Source: Epinephelus fuscoguttatus
Lineage: Eukaryota > Chordata > Actinopteri > Perciformes > Serranidae
Length of the DNA stretch: 64,000 bases
Direction: 5' to 3'
Assembly: GCF_011397635.1 (NCBI RefSeq)
Contig: NC_064756.1
Span: 21,506,907 to 21,570,906 of the forward strand
A model generated the notes under the pieces. It saw nothing but the letters and a program-made list of their open reading frames with translations, was not told the DNA's origin and did no database searches. Positions 37,121 to 48,400 of this stretch are shown here, one piece after another. Made by a program: the position numbers and the translations under genes. The number at the start of each line of letters is the position of its first letter. Position 1 is the stretch's first letter.

Positions 37121-39689
37121 AAATGCAAGTAAAGCATCCAGACCTAGGAAGCCAATGGAAATCACAGTCTAATGTCAACTTGGCCTCTAGTAGACACAAC
37201 ATTTGAGAATGATAACATACCATCAAAATAAGGTTTTGTGCATAATTTTTCATTGTTTAGAGGCCCAAAGTTCCAAAAACACATGTGATCAGTAAGGCCA
37301 GTTTGAAAATACAGCATGATACAATATGATTTATATCCTCAAAGTCAAACATTTTGGTTTATGTTGTCCATAAATCTTTCATTCTTTAAGCACTTTTGTA
37401 CTCATGTTACTGAACTGAATTTGTATGGATCATGTGCCAAACTCCTGATCAAATGTCATACTGCAAAAATTCCGCACCTTCCTTTGCACGCTAAGGTCCT
37501 ATATTGTGCAAGTCCTGTGAAAGAAAAATTAACCACTTTCTGATTTATCCACCATCAAGGCCCTTTTGTAATAGATACAGTATTCACTTCCACGTCAACA
37601 AACAGGCCCGCTGAAGTATTGTGGCGGTTCAACCTGACATGACACCCAGCCTTAAGGCAAAGAGAATGACAAAGGGGTTTTAGATATCAGTTACTTTAAT
37701 TAGTGTTGCGCTCATGAAAATATCTAACAGCCTGCTGAATGACAGGGTAGCAGGCAGGGCGGATGCTCAATCTTGGCGATGTAGATGTAGGAGCTGAAAT
37801 GTGACGAGATTGTGAGAGTTAAAAGCACTCAAAGAAAATGCAGAATTTATTTTCTTTCTTTTTCTTTTGAAGCGTGTGAATACAGATGAAATCATGCATT
37901 AAAAAAATGTAAGAGACAACACATTATAATGAAACTCCTTTTATGTAAGAGTCTTTTGAATCATTGGTTGTGCAGCAGTGCAGCAGAGCGCTGCGCAGTA
38001 TCTCCGTATGATAAGACAGCATGTTGTTTAATCAGAGCATTCCTGTACGTGAATGTCAATACCCTCTGTCACGCTATGTGGAGTAGGTGATGGGTAATTA
38101 CACTCATTCAAACAACACTCACACTCAAATATGTTTACTCACTTTCACTCATCTCCACTGCAACACAAACATGTGGTCGGCTGTTTTTTTTTTTTTTTAT
38201 TGCTTTGAGGTCATTGACATACACGTAGGACTGCAGCAGTGTGCACACAAAAGATCATGTTCACTCAGAGGAACCCATCGGACCATCAACATGTGAGTAA
38301 ATAGTAGGATTATTCAAGTTAAACTACAGACTAGAGGAGTGAAGCTGAAGTTTCTTAATTCCCCAACTTGATTTTGAAACGCACAAACAAACCTGTGGTG
38401 ATTCATACCGTGCGTCACTCTGTATTATTAGTATGATTTTATCAGGCCTGTGTAGGTGGTGCTCAGAATGTGTGTGAGGTGAGGCCAACAGGTGAGGCAA
38501 TAACCACGCTGGAGTAACTGGCAACATGTTGCTAAAAACACAGTAATAAAAAACACCGTGGAGTAGCTGGAGGAAAACCACCCAGATCAGATATGGCTCA
38601 GAGGGGAGCTGTGGAGAGGGAGAGGGGTGGGGGTGGGGCGTGGTGTGAGCTGAGATAAGTGGCACCTTTGGGTGGTACAGAGGTGGATAACTAGTCATAT
38701 TTCAACAGCCCTCAAGTCTAAAATGCAGCAATAAAACGTATTTCACTCATGAGGATGGGGCAGAGAGGCATAACTGTGTCTGCCTGACAATTCATGATGT
38801 TGAGATAACACACACTTACACGCAGGGTCAAATAAAAGGCATCAGTGTGTGTTGTCAGAAGGATAAAGAGATTATTAATGAACAAAATTGAATAATCATA
38901 ATCGTAATGTTACTACAGTTTCTAAACAGGCACTTGCTGCAGTGTGTTATAACCCAACACGTACCAGTAATCCACAGTGATATGATGAAACAGTCCCACC
39001 TACAGGTTTATTCACTTGCCTTTCTGTATCACATGATCTTCATCTGCAACAGTAGTTCGCTCATTTGTAATAGCATGGAAACATCCATCCCCATGAAAAC
39101 TGAACAAACTCCATCTGCTGATGAAGACTGTTTGATACGGCTGAAAGCACCAGAACTAGTTAGCTGAGATCGTTTTGTCAAGCTACTATTTCCAAGGTCA
39201 TGGCGGAAGTTTCATGTTTATCTACAGTAGCATGTAACAAGTCATGTGGAGGTGTACAAAGCACAAGCAAGGGGTTAGTTTGCTATATTAGAAATAGATA
39301 CTTTTTAGGGCTTTTTTTGCCTTTAATCAATAGGACAGTTGTTGTAGCGTGAAAGGGGGAGAGAGAGGGAATGACATGCAACAAAGGGCCATAGGTGGAG
39401 GCCAAGCACATGGCCACTGCAGCAAGAACATGGGTGCTTGCTCTACCCGGTGAGCTAATGGGCACCCCATAATACCTGTATTTTAACAGATATTGTCACT
39501 TTCTGAAGTCTGCTGACAGCCGGTCAGTTTTTACTTCACCACTGCTCCAATGATAGACAAAGAATGACGGTAAAAAATGTACCTAAAAACGTACACACCC
39601 ATTTAAATCAACAAAGCAGGATGGTGAGAGTGGCAGCCATTTTGAAGTGCACCAGTGCCTCTGCAACTTCCATATAAACTTTCATATCA
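37121..39689. other. Intergenic, no gene seen
   Basis: No reading frame, RNA gene or transposon end can be supported. A poly-T run lies near 38185-38199. Confidence 0.6.
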
Positions 39690-40178
39690 AAAACCGTCTT
39701 GTAAACTTGCAATGTACAGTCCCTCTGAAAACGGAGACTTTTCGCACATGCGCATTATGTTTCCAGTCACTAGGCATGCGTCGACCATCACAACAACAAT
39801 GGCGGACTCCTGAGTTCTGTTTGTGCTGCTCACCCTATTGAATTTATCAACGCTTCTCCAGCAAAGTGTAGATTTACTGTAACAACTCCATCTTGTCATC
39901 CGTCCAGACAAATGTTCGTGCGATTGCCATTTTGTTTGTTTATACATCACTGCTATGTAGAAGGAAGTGCACGTGCGCAGACGCGTGTTGTTTCATTGCA
40001 AAGTCACACCGCCAACTACTGGTCTGGCATGTATACTGCAGCATTTTTGGTCATTTTTGCAGCTCCATGTGCACAGCGGTTGTTATCAAAATGTTGTCGT
40101 CTGAATGCGGAAAATTTTCAACACGAAAATGAGAAATGATTCCGTTTTCAGCGTATCGTTTTCGTGTAAACATGGCCT
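39690..40178 (-). mobile_element. Non-autonomous DNA element, copy 2 (uninterrupted, left end missing)
   Basis: Ends CGTTTTCGTGTAAACATGGCC, the exact complement of the start of copy 1 at 34480. It carries the same internal blocks, including the short MAIARTFVWTDD.. frame on the minus strand. It lacks the 390-bp insert of copy 1 and also the last 100 or so bases beyond the CCTCTGAAAACGGAGAC block. Confidence 0.75.
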
Positions 40179-40780
40179 AGATGACTAAGAAAACAAACAA
40201 AGATGGTTTTGGTAAGGTTTTTTTTTTGTTTCTGTCAGATTTGAATGATATGTATTTTACAATGAGTTGACAAGGCCATTTAAGCTAACGTTATATTTAG
40301 TCAGAGTTCTCAAAACAGTGGGTGTGACACACTTTACAGCCAAACTAGCATGTGTTGTCACCATTAACAACAAACAGGAATCGGCATTATCTTTTGAGCA
40401 CGATGGCAAACAGTTCAATGTCTGCTCTACCCTCCTTCTATTTTTCTGAACTTGCTTGAGAACTTGCTTCACTCTGTGCGATCATTGCATGGTCGTTATG
40501 ATGCTTATTTAAATCATTCAAGTGTATTTTAACTTTTCTTTAACAAACCTTGGTTCATATTTGTTTTTAAAAATATTTTCTATTACATAAAGTGACTGAC
40601 TTTCCGTGGAAACACTCTGAAGACACTCTCACAATGTGTGTTGTCTAACCTTTATAAATAAAGACAGTGTGTGACAGATGAACAGACATACAAAGCACAG
40701 TTTTATATCTACTGTGGGACATCAGAACTTTTTTACAGGATTGTGTAACACCTCGGACAATATGTGCTCCTGTGTGGCTT

Positions 40781-40790
40781 TATTTTATTG
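40781..40790 (-). terminator. pde9a: Candidate poly(A) signal for pde9a
   Basis: On the minus strand the sequence CAATAAAATAAAG gives overlapping AATAAA-type signals about 590 bases after the proposed stop codon. GGTGTT follows about 35 bases later. It is supported only if the terminal exon at 41376 is right. Confidence 0.35.
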
Positions 40791-41375
40791 AAAAGGTGTT
40801 GAAGGTAAGAGAATACACAAAGACTTGTGATGGTTTAATGAACTGCTCAGTGTGTGTGAACAAAAAAGGTGCGAAGCTGCATTATTCTTTGGAAAAACAC
40901 TCAGTGCACCATATCAATCAAACATGTATTGCTACAGTGAGGTGAAAACATCCCACTCTGGTTAATTTCATTCCTCTATTGGAAAAATTAGGACCACATA
41001 TATGATCAGTTACAGTTTGTGGAAATGTTTTTCCATGAGGCCTATTTTGCAGCTGTTGTATATTCTTTAAATGCATGGTAATCAGTCTTAAAATAGGATT
41101 GCTCTTGGAGAAACCGGATCTTCAAACTCTTGAGGCACTATGAAATTAAAAAAAAAAGCGTAGAGTGAACAACATAAACACCATACATATACACAGGGGT
41201 CAGCAGCTCCCTCTCTGTTACATCCAGTGCAAAAGTCTAAGTCAAAGTTCAAGATGTGCCATCTTGATGCCTAAGTTTAGTTCAGCATGCAGCCAAGCAG
41301 TCTCTTTTCTCTCCCTTCTTATCCTGATCCATCCGCATTCTTCGCAACGCAGCTCAGAACGTCTTCGCCGAGGCC

Positions 41376-41426
41376 TCACTCGGATGTTTTAAAGTCTTTC
41401 CTGAGTTTGATCACAAACGAAGACCC
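41376..41426 (-). CDS. pde9a: pde9a proposed terminal exon 18
   Basis: A pyrimidine-rich acceptor (CTCTTATTTTATTTCAG) is followed in the required phase 0 by [16 protein letters not shown] and a TGA. The sequence after it looks like untranslated sequence and leads to a poly(A) signal near 40785. The tail does not resemble the 31-residue human tail, but this tail is poorly conserved. An alternative acceptor near 41998 would give a different 15-residue tail. This is inference from splice signals only. Confidence 0.35.
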   Translation of the reverse strand, partial: GSSFVIKLRKDFKTSE

Positions 41427-42415
41427 CTGAAATAAAATAAGAGTTCGGATTAGGGCAGAGAGAAACAGCAGGATGTTAAGGAGGAAACTAACACTAGGTT
41501 TAAAATAAAAAACTGACAAAGAGGTGCACCTAAATCAGCACAAACCATACCGTACCACCAAAAGTCTGGGTGGTTATCATCCACCACAGATAAAGACTAA
41601 CGGACTGAACTTGCCTTAGAGCTGTGAGTGAGAATTGACCTCCTTATGTGGAGAGTCAAAACTTACTCAGAGTCTAGTGGCGACTTTATTCCATTTCTGT
41701 GAAAAGGTTCAGTGTAAAATGAAAAAAGAGGGTTGTAGGTTCAAGTCATGAGCAGAAAATGCACCTTGTCAGTGTAAGAAAATAATGTAATATGGTGTTT
41801 AAGAGGAAAAGAAATGAGCAACAATTTCACCACTTTGATTTCAGCCCTGACAGATCTGCCATTATGTTACGAAAATGAAAAAGAATCAGTAAAATGCTCA
41901 GGTTTCTTTCTAGTCAGCTGATGAACTGTTCTTTCCCACTGTAGGCTGTTTCACTTCTGTACAGCCGAAACCCTTGCACTTGCCAAGAATTTCTCACGCT
42001 GAACCAATTTTGCTTGAGCGGACTAAACGGAATCACCCCCTTGGTTTTCCCTTTTTATGAGTAAATTGATATGAACTCCTGTGCGCTAACTTAAAAGGCG
42101 AATCCAAGGTGATGAAAGTGCTGCACATTCCGAAAGGTGTGGCTTTTGTAGATAGAGTTCAGTATGGAGGAGGAGAGCTGCTTTGCAAAGAGGCCAGAGA
42201 GAGGCAGAGACAGAGCGCATTCATGGCACTAACACTAAACACTAAAGCACAACCAAGCAGTCAGTTGCTTTTACTTACACAGATACCACTGCGCTCGCTC
42301 ACTGCAGAGCTTACTTCTTCTTCCCGCCTAATGACATATTTTCAGTTTTTTTCTTCTGTGCCTCATTGAACAAAAGACACACCTTTATGTTAGCAAGTGG
42401 CTGGATGGGTGTGTG

Positions 42416-42449
<34 letters not shown>

Positions 42450-45400
42450 TCCAACCCATGTGACACAAATTTCACAACTGATAATTAGTAGTGTAAGTAG
42501 CTCCAGGTGAAAAGCTGAAATGATACTATGTAGATTGACTTGGATTCGTTCTCTACGTGCCTCCTTCTCACAGCAGGAAACCTGTATTACTGCAACTGTT
42601 TTAACCAATAAACTAGACTAGACTAGACTGCCAGTGTAATCCAAACTAAATTTAATGTGGTATGGCCGTACAGGCACAAAAATATGTTTGAGACCATGCA
42701 GAAATGTCACTTTTGCCTGTGTGTGCAGGCTCAAACCACTCCTGTTCACTGCGTTTGTTGTCACTAAAAGTATCATAATGACAATAATATTCAGATATCC
42801 AGAATTCAAATGCACAACCTTGGGGTGAAATATGCTCATTTGCTTTCTGGCAGAGTATTCATAAACAAATGTAATTGAAATACATCAGCGTTTCACATGG
42901 AGTCTCTGCTAGTTGCCTCAAGAGTCTTAGGATAGAAGCAAAACAGAACATGATGCAGACTGTAATTTGAAGCGTCTTTTTTTGGGCTATATTAATAAAA
43001 CTGGCTTGATCCGACTCGCAACTGGTCAGAGCCAAGATATATTTTGGCGCATGGCCCTCCATAAAACACAGAAATACTGCTTTTAGACGTTGCTTTTTTG
43101 AAGATGAACTGTTAGATGTTAAATATGGAGCTTTAGGGGTGTTGGTCAGCAGATTTTGTTACTATTTCACCATGCTGCACTAGCTGTTTCCCCATTCCCA
43201 GTCTTTGGCTTCCTTATATCAAATAGATACAGATGTGAGAGTGGCAAGAAAGTGAATTAGCATATTTCCCAAAATACCTGTGCCTTTACTGTAAATGGTT
43301 ATTTTTTTTTCAAGTTTTCACATTGTGAAATCTCTCTTACTAACAAAAAAACAGTGATATTTTAACTCTCCCTACAACTTACCCACTCTATGAGTGTCAA
43401 GTGATGGAGTTTGACAGGTCTGTGATCATTTGAAAATAGTTTAACAGAGTATAACATAGAGATGTGTGGGTTTTTAGTATAGCTTGACTGTGCCTAAACC
43501 TAACTGTGTAGCTTTACTTGCCTAAACCTAACCATCATAACATTATGTTGAGTACGTAGCTTTACGATAAGTATAAAACAATGAGAATACCTCCAAAAAA
43601 AGTAATGCACCACAATTAATTTATAATCCATGTAATCTTGAAGGCTATGATTACATTTCCATTGTGCTCATGGGACTAAAGAAAGAAAGTCTGTGTAAGG
43701 AACAAACAAACACAGGACTTAACCCCAGAAAACTGGGGTTTGGGACTGTGTGAAACCAAGGAAACATTGAGTTTATTTAACCCTATGGGCCCTAGATGTT
43801 TTTGGGGTATTTTTACTGCCTTTACTTTTAAGCTCATATCACAGTCATTATAACCGCTACATACACATGCAATATCTTGTTTTTTTCCAGGACAATCTAG
43901 GCTAACCAGATTTGCCATCATTTCATGTCCTTCTATGTGCCTGTACTTTATATTAATTTTTATATCAATGAAAAAAACAAATCCGTGTGACTAAATTCTT
44001 ACATTTTTTACATGTATCTCAGCATAGCAAGTTGGAAGTTGACATATTCTGCCATATATGAAGAGGGGAGACTCTCTGGAATCTGGCAATATAAGAACCA
44101 TGATGGTGGGACATTCTGTCACTTCACAGATGTCCAAAACATGTGGTTTGTGCCAGGCAGACATGACTGCCAGTATTTTTTCATTATTGCAAGAAATTCC
44201 ACTGACTCATTCACAAGTCAAAAATGTGTTTTATCTGAAAGAAACATGCAATATTTACATCTAAGATCAAAAATAGTCAACAAAGTGCAATGATGTCCTC
44301 CAAGATAATATTTCCCACTTTGTTTGCAGTAAACAAAGTTTGTTGTTGTTTTTCAGTTTCAGTTATATATTGGGGGGCATTTTGGGCATTGGGGGGGGGA
44401 CATGTCCCCTTCAATGTATATGGTGGCTACGGCCCTGTCAGCATGGATAATTAGGCTGCAGTTGTCTGGGTGCGCAAAGGTGAAGTGCGCTTGTCTTGTC
44501 ATACAAAGTTTGATGGAGTGTCAACTGGACAATATGGAGATATTTGCATCTTGAAAGCCGGACTACAAATGTGGATAGACAGGGAGAAACACACGCAAGC
44601 CTAAGACGTGGTAAGATATGATATTCCTCACTATATGAAGTGACTGGTAAGAAGATCTGTATAATGGATTGTAAGTCGGCTGAATCCAAGATGGCTGCTG
44701 GTTGGAAGCTCTGTGCTGATCAGCTCTAACAATCTATTGAATATCATGGAATTAACTCAACATCCGAGAGATTAGTTGAGTTTCTAAACTTCAAAAAGTA
44801 GTTTTGATCCAGTTTGTAGGGTTATTTTTTTGCTATTTTTTGAAGTTTTTGGCGTTTTTGATGACATGTGCTCTGCACTCAACATCACTGGATTACCTGG
44901 AACCCCAAAGTCTTTTGTTTCTAATGAACTTAACTTTTCTAAGAACTTCTATTGATGAAAAGAAACATGGCTACTAAGAAGTTATCAGAAGATATGGAAG
45001 AAGTTAAAAAGTCCCTTAACTTCATGTCAGAGGAGCTGAGCAAGGTGGTAAAACAACAGGTGGGCCTACTGGAGTTAATTGATGAAGTCAGACAACTGAA
45101 GGCTGTGATAAAAGAAAAAGACAGGAAGATTGAAGAGCTGGAGAGAAGAGTAGACGACCTGGAACAGTATACAAGAATGGAAGACCTGGTGATATCTGGG
45201 CTGGAGACAAACCACTACTCCTACGCACGGATCACAGCAGGTGACAAGGAGGGGGAGGATGCACCAAGAGGTGAAAAACTCTTACTTGAGCAGCAAGTCA
45301 TTAAATTTTTCAATGATAAAGACATCCTCTTGGATAGTAACAATATATCTGCATGCCACACTATCCCACAAAAACAAAACAAGAGGCCAACCATCATAAT

Positions 45401-48400
45401 CAAATTTGTGAACAGAAAACATAAAATTGAGCTGCTAAAGCTTGCAAAGAAACTGAAGGGAACAGGAGTATATGTAAACGAGCATCTCACAAAGAGAAAT
45501 ACTGAAATTGCACGGCAGGCAAGACTCCTGAAGAAGGAAAAGCGCATTCAAGACACCTGGACAAGGAACTGTAAGGTATTCATAAGACTCAATGGTATAC
45601 CAGAACAGGCCAAAGTCATTGCTGTCAGAGATATCAAGGATCTTGAGAGATATAAGTGAAAAATTATGAATTAGTGGAGAAATGTCTTCTTTTTTCTTTT
45701 TTTTTTTTTGTTTATTTGTGTGATGTGATCAGTGTGATACATGTGGGAAATAATACTTGGGCATGATAATGTGTGAACACACAAAGTTAAAATCTTTTGA
45801 TTTTCAAGATCACAGGTTTTATGAGTTAGAAAATGGCATTGATCCAGACATCCATTTCTATCAGAATGTTAATATGACCTGTGAATATTATTCTGAGGAA
45901 GAGTTAAATACTAAAATGAAGGGTTTTTCATTGATCCACTTTAACAGCAGGAGTCTTTACAGTAATTTTACTAAAATTAAAGACTATCTCAAACAGTTTC
46001 AAGAAAAGTTTACTGTTGTAGCAATTTCAGAAACATGGTTGAGTGATGATAAAGAGCTGGAGGATGGACTCGAGGGATATGAAATGTTTTGGCAAAACAG
46101 AGTGAATAGAAGGGGAGGGGGTGTTGCTATATTTGTAGTTTTGGGTTTCAAATGTAAAGTTATCAGTAACATGACAGCTGTAATTGATGATCTGATGGAA
46201 TGTTTGACCATTGAAATTAAGGTGGAAAGAGCCAAAAACATATCAATTAGCTGCATTTATCGTACACCAGGATCCTGCATTGATCATTTTAACACAAAGA
46301 TTTTGGAAATACTTGAAAAACATAAAGAGAAGGTGACTTTTGTTTGTGGTGACTTTAACATTGATTTACTAAAGTCAAATGATCATAAGAAAACTGCTGA
46401 ATTTATTGATACTATGTTTAGTTTTGGTTTCTATCCATTGATCTTAAAGCCCAGCAGGATAACTAAGGATAGTGCTACTTTGATCGATAATATTTTTGTA
46501 AATATAACTGATGGGAATATAAATAGTGGACTGTTGGTGACAGATGTCAGTGATCATTTGCCTGTTTTTGCAGTTCTTGAAAGGAACAATAAGTTTAATT
46601 TTCCAGAGAAAATTCAGACTCATTATTTAGGTAGAGTGAAAACACCAGAAGCAATTGCAGCTCTTAAAACGGGATTGGCAAATCATGACTGGCATGAAGT
46701 TTATGTGGAGGATACCAATGATGCTTACAATGCATTTTTGGATACATTTATGACACTTTATGACAGATATTGTCCAGTGAAAAAGTTTACACAGAATTCT
46801 AAAAATAGGAGAAAATCATGGTTAACAAAGGGACTGGAGAAGGCTTGTAAAAAGAAAAACAAGCTATATATGGAATTTTTAAAGCATCGAACAAAGGAAA
46901 AGGAGGACAATTATAAAAAATATAGAAACAGACTGACATCTATTATGCGATGTCAAAAGAAGATGTATTATGAACAATTGTTTCAAAAATATAAAAGGAA
47001 TATTAAGGCTACCTGGAGTGTATTGAATAAGGTGATCAAAAATCATAATGATAGGTGTTTTCCAACAAACATTGTTAAGAGTGACAATTCAGTGACTGAG
47101 GATATTGAGAGCATGGTTAATGAGTTCAACGATTACTTTGTTAATGTAGGTCCTAACTTAGCAAAAGAGATTCCCCTTATAGGTGGAAAAGATGAAACCT
47201 TTAATTTAACTCTCAATAAATGTAACACCATGTTTCTTGGGGGAGTTTGTGAAAGTGACATTTTAGAAGTAGTAAAAGAATTTAAGAGTAAAAAATCCAC
47301 TGACTGTAATGACCTAAATATGTCACTTATAAAAGAGGTTATTTTTTGTGTCCTTGAGCCATTAACATATATCTGTAACAAATCTTTTCAAACTGGTATT
47401 TTTCCAGATAAGATGAAAATAGCCAAAGTGATCCCAATCTATAAAAATGGAGATAAGCAATTTGTGTCAAATTACAGACCAGTTTCTTTACTGCCTCAAT
47501 TTTCTAAAATTCTCGAAAAATTGTTTGTAAAGAGATTAGATTCCTATATTGAGAAATATGATTTATTGAATGACCATCAGTATGGGTTTAGGAGCAATCG
47601 CTCAACATCATTAGCAGTGATGGAATTTGTAGAAAACATTGCAACAGTTGTAGATAATAAGCAGTTTGGAGTAGGTGTGTTTATTGATTTGTGTAAAGCA
47701 TTTGATACGATTGATCACTCTTTACTTCTACAGAAATGTGAACGGTACGGCATAAGAGGTATAGCACAACTTTGGTTACGAAGTTACTTAAATAATAGGT
47801 TTCAATATGTGAGCATTGATGATATTAAATCTCATCTTAAGCATGTAAACTGTGGAGTTCCACAAGGCTCAGTGTTGGGACCAAAGTTATTTATACTTTA
47901 TATAAATGATATTTGTACAGTAAGTGATACATTAAAATATGTTGTGTTTGCAGATGATACTAATTTATTTTGTTCTGGAGGAACATAAAGGAGTTGTTAA
48001 AAACTGTAGAAAAGAATTGATGAAATTAAACAAATGGCTTGCTTTAAATAAACTATCGCTAAATGAAAGTAAAACTAAATTTATGTTGTTCTGGTAAACG
48101 GACTAACATTGAGGTAAAACTGAATTTAAACAATGTTGAAATTGAAAGAGTATATGAAACAAAGTTTTTGGGAGTAATAATAGATGATAAAGTTTGTTGG
48201 AAGCCTCACATAAAGCATGTAAAACAGAAATTATCCAAGTCTATTTTTATTCTTTACAAAACAAGAGATTTATTGAATAAGAGCTGCCTTCATTTGCTGT
48301 ACTTTTCACTTGTGATGCCTTACATGACATACTGTGCTGAAATTTGGGGAAATACATACAAAACGAACCTAGATCCAATAATTAAACTGCAGAAAAGGGC

